From: Streptomyces sp. CB00316
GTDB lineage: Bacteria; Actinomycetota; Actinomycetes; Streptomycetales; Streptomycetaceae
DNA length: 64,000 nt
Direction: 5' to 3'
Assembly (NCBI RefSeq): GCF_001905595.1
Contig: NZ_LIXI01000016.1
Coordinates: 18,993-82,992 of the forward strand
Shown here piece by piece: positions 49,778 to 58,720 of this stretch. The position numbers and the translations under genes are program-made. Below the pieces are notes generated by a model, which was not told the origin of the DNA, did no database searches, and saw only the letters and a list, made by a program, of their open reading frames with translations. The stretch's first letter is position 1. Every line of letters starts with the position of its first letter.

Positions 49778-51328
49778 TCAGTAGGCCCCGCGGCCGTCGG
49801 TGACGGCGCGCACCGTACGGGCGAGGAGCCCCATGTCCGTGGCCACCGACCAGTTGTCGACGTACCACAGGTCCAGCGAGACGGTCTCCTGCCAGGAGAG
49901 GTCCGAGCGCCCGCTGACCTGCCACAGTCCGGTCAGCCCCGGCTTCACGGCCAGCCTGCGGCCCTCCCGCTCGTCGTACCGGGAGGCCTCCTCGGGCAGC
50001 GGGGGCCGGGGCCCCACCAGGGACATCTGACCCAGCAACACGTTGAACAGCTGCGGGAGCTCGTCGATCGATGTCCGGCGCAACGTCCGCCCCACGGGGG
50101 TCACCCGCGGATCCTGCCGCATCTTGAAGAGCGGCCCGTCGACCTCGTTGGCCTCGGTGAGCTGCTCCTTGCGCGCCTCCGCGTCCGCCACCATCGTACG
50201 GAACTTCCACATGGTGAAGGGCCGGTTGTGGAGTCCCTGGCGGACCTGCCGGTGGAAGACCGGACCGCGCGAGGAGAGCCGCACGCTCAGCGCCACCGCG
50301 AGCAGCAGCGGGGAGAGAACCAGCAGGCCGAACAGGGCGCCGCCGCGGTCCAGTACGGCCTTCAGGATCCCCTGCGGCCCCCCGCGCAGTGGTGGCGCGA
50401 TGTGCAGCAGGGTGAGCCCGGCAGCCGTCACCGGGCGGACCCGGCCGGCCGCGATGCCGGAGAGTTCGGAGACCACGCACAGGGCGATACCCGCGTCGTG
50501 CAGCCCCCAGCCGAGCCGCCGCAGCCGGTCCCCGGTCAGCTGGGGCCCGGGAGCCACCAGCACCAGGTCCGCGTCGTGGGCGTAGGCCCCGCCGAGCACC
50601 GTCGTCACGTCGTCGTCCGCCGGGCGGGAGGTGAGTCGCCCCGGCACCGGCATGTTCTCGAACCCGGGTCGGCCGGGCCCCACAGGAATCGCGGCCACCA
50701 GCTGATATGCGTGGTCCGTACGGGAGTTGAGCAGCCCGGCTGCCCGGTCCAGCCCCGCGGTCTCACCGACCAGCAGCACCTTGCGCACTCCTCGCCCTCG
50801 CCGCCCGGTCCGGGGCCAGCGCCGCAGCCCCTCCACGGTGGTGGCGACCAGCAGCCCCGGCGCCAGGGCGACGACGGCCGTGGCCGGGGCCACGGAGCCC
50901 CCCACCGCCGCGTGCAGGACGGCCAGCACCCCGAGGAGCACCAGCCAGTCCCCGAGGGCACCGAACGCGCCGCCCGGTTCGGCCCGCACCGGGTCGGCGT
51001 ACCGTCCGCGCGCACCGCGTAGACCGGTCCAGAGCAGGCCGGCGACCGTGGCGGCCAGCCACGGGCGGGGCTGCTCGCCCAGGTGCAGCAGCAGCCAGGC
51101 CGGCCCGGCCAGGGCCAGCAGGTCGGTCAGCGCGCCGACCGACGCACGGTGGACCGGCTTCCGGCAGGCCGGAACCCGCTCGGCCGCATCGCGCTGTGCT
51201 GTCGGCGCCCTCCACAGCTGTTCCAGGGCCGCCGTACGATTCCGGGAGGCGGCGGTGCGGGGACGCGGCGCGCCCCGGAGCCCCACCGGCCCGGATATGT
51301 CAGTCTCCGGTATTTCGACATGCCCCAT
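49778..51328 (-). CDS. Polyprenyl-phosphate glycosylphosphotransferase (initiating sugar transferase)
   Basis: A 516-residue WcaJ/WbaP-type enzyme that starts repeat-unit synthesis by moving a sugar-1-phosphate onto undecaprenyl phosphate. The first 300 residues contain four hydrophobic helices and a Rossmann-like domain. The C-terminal catalytic part has a membrane re-entrant helix, PFTMWKFRTMV, TSIDELPQLFNVLLGQMSLVG, GPRPPLPEEA and KPGLTGLWQVSGRS. The ATG at 51328 follows GGGGGG at a short spacing; further upstream in-frame codons lack a ribosome site. The 190 bases before it hold a likely promoter and a palindrome. Confidence 0.92.
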   Translation of the reverse strand: MGHVEIPETDISGPVGLRGAPRPRTAASRNRTAALEQLWRAPTAQRDAAERVPACRKPVHRASVGALTDLLALAGPAWLLLHLGEQPRPWLAATVAGLLWTGLRGARGRYADPVRAEPGGAFGALGDWLVLLGVLAVLHAAVGGSVAPATAVVALAPGLLVATTVEGLRRWPRTGRRGRGVRKVLLVGETAGLDRAAGLLNSRTDHAYQLVAAIPVGPGRPGFENMPVPGRLTSRPADDDVTTVLGGAYAHDADLVLVAPGPQLTGDRLRRLGWGLHDAGIALCVVSELSGIAAGRVRPVTAAGLTLLHIAPPLRGGPQGILKAVLDRGGALFGLLVLSPLLLAVALSVRLSSRGPVFHRQVRQGLHNRPFTMWKFRTMVADAEARKEQLTEANEVDGPLFKMRQDPRVTPVGRTLRRTSIDELPQLFNVLLGQMSLVGPRPPLPEEASRYDEREGRRLAVKPGLTGLWQVSGRSDLSWQETVSLDLWYVDNWSVATDMGLLARTVRAVTDGRGAY

Positions 51329-51520
51329 GAACCCCCCAGTCACAGTCGCACCCCCGCAAACGCGACGCATCCGCCGATCCCATGGACTGACGGATGCGCC
51401 CTCGCTCGGTGCACGATATCCACACACGTGCCATTTCGCTGGAGTTCCAGTGAAGTTCAGACGGCTCGGTCCAGACACCCGCGATCCGGCGCATCCTGCC
51501 GATCTCCCCGGCAGAGGGCG

Positions 51521-51540
51521 TCTATTGACGGTTCAATAGA
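51521..51540 (+). promoter_or_regulatory. Perfect palindrome, candidate operator upstream of the initiating transferase gene
   Basis: TCTATTGACGGTTCAATAGA: 8-bp arms with a 4-base centre. It is AT-rich against a very GC-rich background and lies about 190 bases upstream of the glycosylphosphotransferase start, in a gene-free gap. The size and symmetry fit a dimeric repressor's binding site. The binder is unknown. Confidence 0.6.
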
Positions 51541-52094
51541 TCGGCAAGCGCTTGTGGAGCGGGGCGGCGGGTGGCTGGACGCGGAGGCTCGCACTCCGGC
51601 GCACGCCGGAGTGAACGTACGAACCTCCTGGCAGCGACCTGTGCGGCCAGGAGGCTCGTGGTCCGTGGGCGGCCGCCCGGGGTGGAAGGGGGCGCCTGCG
51701 GGGTCGCGCGAGGCCTGTCGTGCGCCTCCCGGTCCGGAGGTGGATCAGCAGACCGCGGCCAAGGTGCCCTGCCGCGAGGAAAGTTACCGAGATCACAGTG
51801 TGGGCCCGGTCGCCGCGACGCTGCCGCCGGACGTTCTTCCCGTACCGGAGGCGCCCCCGACGCCGCCGCCGGCCGTGGAACCTGCGCCGCCTGCCGATGA
51901 ACCGGAGGAAACGGAGGCGCCGGGGCCGGGGCCGGGCGGATCTAGCCGCTGCCGGTGACCATGATGTTCTGCCCGGTGCGGTCGCCGTGTCGATGGTGGC
52001 CCGCGACAGGTCGCAGGTCGTGCCCCGTCGGTGATCGCGGGTCCCGGTCGCCGCGGCGGCGGGGGAGGCGAGGGAGCCCGGAAAGCGATCGGAT
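51541..52094. other. Gene-free stretch with hairpins between the EPS locus and the PP2C gene
   Basis: No reading frame here has both a convincing start and family resemblance. A proline-rich frame on the + strand ending at 51958 (VPEAPPTPPPAVEPAPPADE) could be the tail of a decayed secreted protein but has no proper start and begins in promoter-like sequence. Two hairpins at the left are listed separately. The rest is unassigned. Confidence 0.5.
51593..51659 (+). other. Two adjacent hairpin-forming inverted repeats
   Basis: First hairpin: ACTCCGGCG and CGCCGGAGT with only 2 bases between the arms. Second: a 13-bp stem with one mismatch, arms ACGAACCTCCTGGC and GCCAGGAGGCTCGT, around a 13-base loop. 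The second contains CCUCC/GGAGG complements. They may be terminators for leftover transcripts or part of a structured RNA. Flanking genes do not explain them. Confidence 0.55.
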
Positions 52095-54728
52095 TCAACC
52101 CAAGTCGACCGGCGGAAAAGCCTGTTCCGTCCAGATGGTCTTCCCTGCCGGGGTGTAGCGCGTCCCCCACCGCTGGACGAGCTGGGCGACGATGAACAGC
52201 CCGCGCCCGCCCTCGTCGTCCTCCGCGCTGTGGCGCAGATGCGGCGAGGTGTGGCCGGTGTCCGCGACCTCGCAGAGCAGGGTCCGGTCCCGGATGAGGC
52301 GCAGCCGCAGCGGCCCGCCTGCGTGCCGGACCGCGTTGGTGACCAGCTCGCTGACGACCAGTTCGGTGGCGAAGGACAGCTCCTCCAGCCCCCAGACACC
52401 CAGTTGACGGGTGGCCAGTTCGCGCGCCCGCCCCACCGTCATCGCCTCGGCCGGCAGATCCCACTCCGCGACCTGCCCATCGTCCAGCTGCCGGGTCCTG
52501 GCCAGGAGGAGGGCGGTGTCATCGGCGGTCGTGGCGTCCGGCACCAGCTCGGAGACGGCTCGGTCGCACAGCTCCTCCAGCGAGGCCGCGGGGTCGCCGA
52601 GCACCCGGCCCAGCGCGTCCAGCCCCTGGTCGATGTCGTGGTCGCGCGCCTCCACCAGACCGTCCGTGAACAGCGCCAGCAGGCTCCCCACCGGCAGCTC
52701 GATCTCCATGGACTCGAAGGGCAGGCCGCCCAAGCCCAGCGGCGGCCCGGCCGGCAGGTCCGGGAACGTGACCTGCCCGTCGGGACGCACGACCGCCGGC
52801 GGCAGATGTCCGGCGCGCGCCATGACGCAGCGCCGCGAGACCGGGTCGTACACCGCGTACAGGCAGGTCGCCCCCGTGGTCAGCTCGTCGTACGCGTCGG
52901 AGGCCGCGCCGTCCCGCGTGCCCGGCCGCTCGTCCAGCGGCTGCCCCACCAGGTCGTCCAGCCGGGTCAGCAGCTCGTCCGGTGCCATGTCCAGCTGGGC
53001 GAAGGCGCGCACGCTCGTGCGGAGCCGGCCCATGGTGGCGGCCGCCTGGAGGCCGTGGCCGACCACGTCCCCGACCACCAGGCCGACCCGGGTCCCGGAG
53101 AGCGGGATCACGTCGAACCAGTCGCCGCCGACCCCCGTCACATCGTCCGACGGCAGATAGCGGTAGGCGATCTCGACCGCGGACTGCGGCGGCACATGGT
53201 GGGGCAGCAGCTGGCGCTGGAGGGCGAGGGAGGCGGATCGCTCGAGGGTGAAGCGGCGGGCGTTGTCGATACAGACCGCGGTCCGGGCCGCCAGCTCGTC
53301 CGCCAGGGCGACCTCACCGTTGTCGAAGGTGTACGCCGGGCCGTGGGCGACCGTGCGGCGGGTGGCCCCGGGACGAGGACTCCGTACGAAGGTGATGAGC
53401 CCCAGCACGCTGCCGCCGACGCGCAACGGGACGACCAGGACATGGTCGTCGAGTACGAGACCGCCGGAGGCCAGGGAGCGGTCCTGGGGCGACCCCGGGG
53501 GATAGGCGATCGGGGGGTAGCGGTGGACCGGACCCTCCGGTCCCTCCGGATGCGGCGCCGGGTCGGCCACCTCCGGGTCCACGGAGTGTTCACCGATCCG
53601 CAGCAGATCCATGGCCACCGAGCTCCCGATCGCCGGGAGCTCCCCGCTCATCACCGTCACCCGCGCGACGTCGACCCGTACGGCGGCGGCGAACTCCGGC
53701 ACGGTCACCTCGGCGATCTCCTCGGCGGTGGTGACCACGTCCAGGACCGTGCCGATCCGGCGGCCGACCTCCACCAGCAGGGCCAGGCGCTGCTGGGCGC
53801 GCTGGCGGTCGGAGATGTCGAAGGCGTCCTCGCAGACCCCGAACACATGGCCGTGCGCGTCCTGCAACCGGTAGTAGGAGCACGACCACAGGTGTTCCGT
53901 AACCGGGTCGCTCGGCGGAATCCCCTGGAAGTGCAGGTCCAGGACGGGTTCGCCGGTGTCGATCACGTGGTGCATCACGGCGTCGAGCGTCTGCGGGTAC
54001 CCCGGGGTGATGAAGCGGCCCCCGGAGTACAGCTCGTCGGCCCGCATGCCCCGGTACTCGGCGAGCGGCTTGCCGATCTCCCGCTCGTAGGCGGTGTTGC
54101 TCCAGGTCAGCCGGAGGTCGGTGTCGTAGATCGCCAGGCCGACGGGCGACTGGGTGGCGAGCCCCTGGAGCAGGGCGAGCCGGGACTCCCACTGCCGCAG
54201 CGCCCCGAGCTCGGCCGCGACCAGCACCCGGCCCGGGGAGTCGGCGCCGAGCCCGCCCGCCCCGCCCGCGAGCGGGCACATCGTGGTCGCCACCAGCAGC
54301 TCATGACCGTCCCGGTGACGCGCGAGCCGGATCTCGTTGCCGCCGGGCGGCGGGCCGGGTCCGGGGCGGGCCGCGGGGCCGAAGGGGTGCGCGGGGTTCG
54401 TGGTGCCCCCGCTGCCGGAGGTGCCTGGCGGCTCCGAGCCGGCTGGGCGGTCCGATGTGGCAGGGAGCGGCCCCTCTGCGGGCAGGGGCGACAGGAACGC
54501 GCTCAGGGGCCGACCGACCGCCTCGTGCGGACCGAACCCCAGCAGCTCGGTGGCGGCGGGACTCCAGCCGACGACCGTGTCCCGGCCGTCCAGGACCAGC
54601 GTGGCCGCCCTGGCGATGTCCAGGGGGCCACGGAAGTCGTCGGCGGCATCCGCCGCCCTGGTCGCGCTCACCGCGCCACACCGGCCTGGTCCATGGTCTT
54701 CAGAATCCGCCCTGGCCACGGCGGGCAC
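52095..54728 (-). CDS. PAS-GAF-PP2C phosphatase fused to an anti-sigma-type ATPase domain
   Basis: An 877-residue cytosolic regulator. N-terminal PAS (about 35-90), a second PAS around residues 190-310 (VGLAIYDTDLRLTWSNTAYE), a GAF domain (about 320-490), then a SpoIIE/RsbU-type PP2C phosphatase (GVGGDWFDVIPL, VVGDVVGHGLQAAA, FTDGLVEARD, ATTADDTALLLA), and a C-terminal HATPase domain (ELVVSELVTNAVRHA, DEGGRGLFIVAQL). Such fusions control sigma-factor partner switching in Streptomyces by phosphorylating and dephosphorylating anti-anti-sigma proteins. The start is uncertain: GTG 54728 or GTG 54671 (VSATRAAD). A Pro/Gly-rich linker joins the PAS domains. Confidence 0.9.
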   Translation of the reverse strand: MPAVARADSEDHGPGRCGAVSATRAADAADDFRGPLDIARAATLVLDGRDTVVGWSPAATELLGFGPHEAVGRPLSAFLSPLPAEGPLPATSDRPAGSEPPGTSGSGGTTNPAHPFGPAARPGPGPPPGGNEIRLARHRDGHELLVATTMCPLAGGAGGLGADSPGRVLVAAELGALRQWESRLALLQGLATQSPVGLAIYDTDLRLTWSNTAYEREIGKPLAEYRGMRADELYSGGRFITPGYPQTLDAVMHHVIDTGEPVLDLHFQGIPPSDPVTEHLWSCSYYRLQDAHGHVFGVCEDAFDISDRQRAQQRLALLVEVGRRIGTVLDVVTTAEEIAEVTVPEFAAAVRVDVARVTVMSGELPAIGSSVAMDLLRIGEHSVDPEVADPAPHPEGPEGPVHRYPPIAYPPGSPQDRSLASGGLVLDDHVLVVPLRVGGSVLGLITFVRSPRPGATRRTVAHGPAYTFDNGEVALADELAARTAVCIDNARRFTLERSASLALQRQLLPHHVPPQSAVEIAYRYLPSDDVTGVGGDWFDVIPLSGTRVGLVVGDVVGHGLQAAATMGRLRTSVRAFAQLDMAPDELLTRLDDLVGQPLDERPGTRDGAASDAYDELTTGATCLYAVYDPVSRRCVMARAGHLPPAVVRPDGQVTFPDLPAGPPLGLGGLPFESMEIELPVGSLLALFTDGLVEARDHDIDQGLDALGRVLGDPAASLEELCDRAVSELVPDATTADDTALLLARTRQLDDGQVAEWDLPAEAMTVGRARELATRQLGVWGLEELSFATELVVSELVTNAVRHAGGPLRLRLIRDRTLLCEVADTGHTSPHLRHSAEDDEGGRGLFIVAQLVQRWGTRYTPAGKTIWTEQAFPPVDLG

Positions 54729-54786
54729 AACTGCGGTAGGGCCGCGCCACGGCCGATCGGGGCGCGATCGGTACCCGCCGGTGTGC

Positions 54787-55416
54787 TCAGCGCACCCCGT
54801 AGGGCCGGAACTGGACGCTGATCCGCGGCCCCGCCGCGCGGGCCGTCTTGGGGATCGCGTGCTCCCAGGTGCGCTGGCAGCTGCCGCCCATGACGATCAG
54901 GTCACCGTGCCCGAGCGACCGGCGTACGGGGACGGGTCCGGGGCGGCGGGGCCGCAGCGCCAGGTGCCGGGGGGCTCCCACGGAGAGGATCGCCACCATG
55001 GTGTCCTCGGTGGAGCCTCGGCCGATCGTGTCACCGTGCCACGCGACCCCGTCGCGGCCGTCCCGGTAGTAGCAGAGCCCCGCCGTGGTGAACGGCTCGC
55101 CGAGCTCGGCCGCGTAGCGCGCGCTCAGCGCCGTACGGGCCTCGTCCAGCGCGGGGTGCGGCAGGGGATCGCTCCCGCCGAAGAAGGCCAGCAGGCGGGG
55201 GACCGCCACCACCCGCTCGTACATGACCCGCTGCTCCGCCCGCCAGGCCACATCGCGTGCCAGCGTCTCGAACAGGGCGTCGGCCCCCTGGAGCCACTGC
55301 GGCAGTACGTCGATCCAGGCGCCGTGGCCGAGATGCTCACGGCGCAGCCCGTCCAGAGGGCGGACGGCGACCTCGTCCCCCTGGTCGAAGAGCGAGGTCT
55401 GCAGGTGTACGGACAT
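54787..55416 (-). CDS. AlkB-like 2-oxoglutarate/Fe(II) dioxygenase
   Basis: A 209-residue AlkB family protein that oxidatively removes alkyl damage from nucleic acid bases. The iron ligands are in GVAWHGDTIG (HxD) and WEHAIPK (second His); the 2-oxoglutarate-binding Arg is in GPRISVQFRPYG at the C-terminus. FTTAGLCYYRDGRDG matches the substrate lid region. The protein is near normal length. It follows the PP2C gene on the same strand but with a gap, so regulation is probably separate. Confidence 0.9.
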   Translation of the reverse strand: MSVHLQTSLFDQGDEVAVRPLDGLRREHLGHGAWIDVLPQWLQGADALFETLARDVAWRAEQRVMYERVVAVPRLLAFFGGSDPLPHPALDEARTALSARYAAELGEPFTTAGLCYYRDGRDGVAWHGDTIGRGSTEDTMVAILSVGAPRHLALRPRRPGPVPVRRSLGHGDLIVMGGSCQRTWEHAIPKTARAAGPRISVQFRPYGVR

Positions 55417-55467
55417 GGGATGAGCGTAACGCTATTCGTACGGGTGTGCGAATAGGTGGCCGACGGC

Positions 55468-57036
55468 TCAGCTCTCCTTGATGAGGTCGGCGCACTTCTC
55501 GCCGATCATCATGGTCGTGATGCAGGGATTGGCCGTGGTGAGCACCGGCATCACCGACGCGTCGGCCACCCGCAGCCCGGTGACCCCCTTGACCCGCAGC
55601 TGCGGGTCGAGCGGTGAGTCCGGGTCGCCGGCCGGGCCCATCCGTACCGTCCCCGCCGGGTGGTACACGGTGTTGTGGGTCTCGCGGATGTAGTCGAACA
55701 GCTCCGCGTCCGTGGTCGCGCCCGGCCCCGGGGCCAGCTCGGTGCCCGCCCAGGCGGCCATCGGCGGCCGCGCCACGATCTCCCGGGCGAGGCGGAGCCC
55801 GTGCGTCATCACCCGTACGTCGTGCTCGTCGGTGAAGTAGCGCGGATCGACCCTGGGCTTGTCCCGGAAGTCCCGGGTGCGCAGCCGGACCGTGCCCCGG
55901 GAGCGGGCCCGGGTGACGTTCGGGGTGAGGCAGAACGCGTTCTCCGATGTGGGGTAGCCGCGCCGGTAGGTGTTCAGGTCGAACGGCACCGAGCCGTAGT
56001 GGAACATCAGGTCCGGCCGGTCCAGGCCCGGTTCCGTGTCGGCGAAGATGCCGATCTCCCACCACTGGGTGGAGGTGGTGACCATGGGCTGCTTCGCCTC
56101 CCACATGATCACGCCCTCCGGGTGGTCCTGGAGGTGCGAGCCGACGCCGGGGGAGTCCACCCGGACCTCCACCCCGGTCTCCCGCAGATGTCCGGCGGGA
56201 CCGATCCCGGAGAGCATCAGGAGCTTGGGGGAGTCGATGGCCCCGCAGGCGACGACCACTTCACGCCGGGCGTGCACCCTGCCGCTGTGGACGGTGTCGG
56301 GCTCCAGGTACTCCACTCCGGTGCACCGCTGCCTGTCCCCGTCGTCGAACAGCAGGCGCTTGGCCTGGAGCCCCGTCCGCAGTTCCAGGTTGGGCCGCTT
56401 CCCGAGGACGGGATGGAGGTACGAGACCGACGCCGAGGAACGGGTGCCGTCCTCGCGGGCGTTGATCTGGAACCAGTGCGCACCCCGGATCACCGTGGTG
56501 CCCGTGTTGAACGGGGTGGTGGGGATCCCGGCCTCCGCGCACGCCTCCAGCAGCGCGGTACCGCACGGGTCGTCGGCCGGGACCGTCCGGAGGGTGACCG
56601 GCCCGGAGCGGCCGTGGTGGTCGCCGGGCGCGTCGTTGGTCTCCAGCCGTTCGTAGAGCGGGAAGCAGTCCGCCGCGCTCCAGCCGGTGCAGCCCAGCGC
56701 GCCCCACTCGTCGAGGTCCTCGGCCGGGGCCCAGAAGGCGATGCACGAGTTGTGCGAGGAGCAGCCGCCGAGCACCTTGGCGCGGGCGTGCCGCATGAAG
56801 CTGTTGCCGTACTCCTGCGGCTCCACCGGATAGTCCCAGTCGTAACCGGACTCCAGCAGCGCCATCCACCGGTCCAGCCGCAGGATGCTGTCGTCCCCGA
56901 CGTCAGAGGGGCCGGCTTCGAGGACGCAGACGGTGACGTCCGGGTCCTCGGTGAGCCGGGCGGCGACGACGGCACCGGCCGTACCGCCGCCGACCACGAC
57001 GTAGTCGTACGTGGGTGAAGGGCTCTCTGCGGGCAT
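55468..57036 (-). CDS. codA: Choline oxidase (GMC flavoprotein)
   Basis: Oxidises choline to betaine aldehyde and on to glycine betaine, an osmoprotectant. The 522-residue GMC protein begins with VVVGGGTAGAVVAARL. As remembered from the Arthrobacter enzyme, key positions are all kept: the flavin-linking His in KVLGGCSSHNSCIAFWAP, the catalytic His in YHPAGTVRMG and Asn in TANPCITTMMIG. Long stretches such as PKLLMLSGIGPAGHLRETGV are near identical to it. Betaine aldehyde dehydrogenase is encoded upstream in the same unit. GGAG lies 7 bases before the chosen ATG; another ATG is at 57054. Confidence 0.88.
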   Translation of the reverse strand: MPAESPSPTYDYVVVGGGTAGAVVAARLTEDPDVTVCVLEAGPSDVGDDSILRLDRWMALLESGYDWDYPVEPQEYGNSFMRHARAKVLGGCSSHNSCIAFWAPAEDLDEWGALGCTGWSAADCFPLYERLETNDAPGDHHGRSGPVTLRTVPADDPCGTALLEACAEAGIPTTPFNTGTTVIRGAHWFQINAREDGTRSSASVSYLHPVLGKRPNLELRTGLQAKRLLFDDGDRQRCTGVEYLEPDTVHSGRVHARREVVVACGAIDSPKLLMLSGIGPAGHLRETGVEVRVDSPGVGSHLQDHPEGVIMWEAKQPMVTTSTQWWEIGIFADTEPGLDRPDLMFHYGSVPFDLNTYRRGYPTSENAFCLTPNVTRARSRGTVRLRTRDFRDKPRVDPRYFTDEHDVRVMTHGLRLAREIVARPPMAAWAGTELAPGPGATTDAELFDYIRETHNTVYHPAGTVRMGPAGDPDSPLDPQLRVKGVTGLRVADASVMPVLTTANPCITTMMIGEKCADLIKES

Positions 57037-57089
57037 CGCGTCTCCAGGATTCATCAGAGGTTCGACGGGGGAGCGGTGGGGTCCTGGGC

Positions 57090-57254
57090 CTAGGTGCCGG
57101 TGAGGATCGAGATGTAGCTGATCCCGGCGGCGAAGGTGTGGAGGCTGCCGAGGGTGCGCTTGAGTTCGGGCCGGTAACCCAGCTCGCCGAGCGCGTCGTC
57201 GTACTGGGTCCGTGTCCTGTCTCGGCTCCCGGGCCCCGGCCCCGTACCACTCAC
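57090..57254 (-). pseudogene. 54-codon remnant of an APC-type permease gene
   Basis: The GTG start overlaps the stop of the aldehyde dehydrogenase gene (GTGA), showing a genuine old gene start. The peptide ends ELGYRPELKRTLGSLHTFAA, then GISYISILTGT, and a stop. That is the exact beginning of amino-acid/choline-type permeases of the APC superfamily, just where membrane helix 1 begins. The remaining ~450 codons are absent and choline oxidase follows 50 bases later. A deletion is the simplest explanation. Confidence 0.8.
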
Positions 57255-58720
57255 TCGAACCACCGCTGCGGGGTCGCGGCGACATTGCGCCAGATGTGCT
57301 TGGCCTCCTGGTATTCGGCGAGCCCCGCCGGACCCAGCTCGCGGCCGAAGCCGGACTGCTTCATGCCGCCCCACTCCGCCTGCGGTACGTAGGGGTGGAA
57401 GTCGTTGATCCACACGGTGCCCGCCCGCAGCCGCGAGGCCACCCGGTGGGCGCGCCCGCCGTCCTGCGTCCAGACCGCGCCCGTCAGCCCGTACACGGTG
57501 TCGTTGGCGAGCCGCACGGCCTCGTCCTCGTCCCGGAACCGTTCCACCGTGAGCACCGGCCCGAACGACTCGTCCCGCACCACCGACATGGACGAGCGGC
57601 ACTCGTCCAGCACGGTCGGCGGGTAGTAGAAACCGTCCGCCAGCGCCGGATCGTCGGGCCGCGCGCCCCCGCAGCGCAGTACGGCGCCTTCGGCGATGCC
57701 CTCGGCCACGTACGCCTCGACCTTGTCGCGATGGGCGGCGGAGATCAGCGGACCGCTCCGGGCGTCCTCGTCGAAGGGGCCGCCGAGCCTGATCCGGCGG
57801 GCCCGCGCCACCAGCTCGTCCACGAACCGGTCGTGCAGCTCGTCCTGGACGAGGAGCCGCGCACCGGCGGAGCAGACCTGGCCGGAGTGGAGGAAGACCG
57901 CCATCAGCGCGTAGTCGACGGCGGTCTCGAAGTCGGCGTCGGCGAAGACGATGTTCGGGTTCTTGCCGCCCAGCTCCAGGGCGACCTTCTTCACGGTGGG
58001 CGCGGCCGCCGCCATGATGGCCCGCCCGGTGACGAGCCCGCCGGTGAACGACACCATGTCCACCCGCGGGTCCTCGGTGAGTGGCGCGCCCACGGCCGCG
58101 CCCGCCCCGAGCACCAGGTTGGCGACCCCCTCCGGCAGCTCGGCCTCGACGAGCAGCCCCATGAGCAGGACGGCGGTGTGCGGGGTCAGCTCACTCGGCT
58201 TGAGGACGAAGGTGTTGCCCGCGGCGAGTGCCGGGGCGACCTTCCACGCGGTCTGGAGCAGCGGATAGTTCCACGGGGTGATGAGGGCGCAGACCCCGAC
58301 CGGTTCGTGCACGATCCGGCTGTCGACGTCCGCGATCCCGGCGTCGACGACCCGGTCGGTGGACCCGGCGGCGACGAGGTTGCCGAAGTAGCGGAAGCAA
58401 TTGGCGATGTCGGCCATGTCGTAGGCGCTCTCGACCAGCCGCTTGCCCGTGTCCAGCGACTCGGCCCGCGCGAAGAGATCCTTGTCCCGCTCCAGCAGCT
58501 CCGCGACCCGCAGCAGCAGCCGCCCGCGCTCGGCGGCCGGCGTACCGGGCCAAGGACCGTCGTCGAAGGCGGTCCGGGCGGCGGCGACGGCCGCCTCGGC
58601 GTCCGCGCGACCGCCTTCGTCGACGGTGGCCACCAGGGTGCCGTCGGCCGGGCAGCGGATCTCGCGCGTGCCCGCGTCGGCGGCGGCGGTCCACCGGCCG
58701 CCGATGAACAGCTCCGGCAT
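57251..58720 (-). CDS. betB: Betaine aldehyde dehydrogenase
   Basis: A 489-residue NAD(P)-dependent aldehyde dehydrogenase. Features: TPWNYPLLQTAWKVAPALAA (coenzyme site), the catalytic Glu in VALELGGKNPNIVF and the catalytic Cys in SGQVCSAGARLLV. The closing SGFGRELGPAGLAEYQEAKH block is typical of the betaine aldehyde branch. AGGAGG lies 6 bases before the ATG. It heads a unit with a lost permease and choline oxidase that makes glycine betaine from choline. The upstream 370 bases carry no gene and probably the promoter. Confidence 0.9.
   Translation of the reverse strand: MPELFIGGRWTAAADAGTREIRCPADGTLVATVDEGGRADAEAAVAAARTAFDDGPWPGTPAAERGRLLLRVAELLERDKDLFARAESLDTGKRLVESAYDMADIANCFRYFGNLVAAGSTDRVVDAGIADVDSRIVHEPVGVCALITPWNYPLLQTAWKVAPALAAGNTFVLKPSELTPHTAVLLMGLLVEAELPEGVANLVLGAGAAVGAPLTEDPRVDMVSFTGGLVTGRAIMAAAAPTVKKVALELGGKNPNIVFADADFETAVDYALMAVFLHSGQVCSAGARLLVQDELHDRFVDELVARARRIRLGGPFDEDARSGPLISAAHRDKVEAYVAEGIAEGAVLRCGGARPDDPALADGFYYPPTVLDECRSSMSVVRDESFGPVLTVERFRDEDEAVRLANDTVYGLTGAVWTQDGGRAHRVASRLRAGTVWINDFHPYVPQAEWGGMKQSGFGRELGPAGLAEYQEAKHIWRNVAATPQRWFE

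Noticed and set aside
51083..51958. + strand frame with a proline-rich ending (VPEAPPTPPPAVEP)
   Set aside because: Its first half is antisense to the glycosylphosphotransferase and its promoter; no start with a ribosome site lies in the gap. Listed only as a gene-free stretch.
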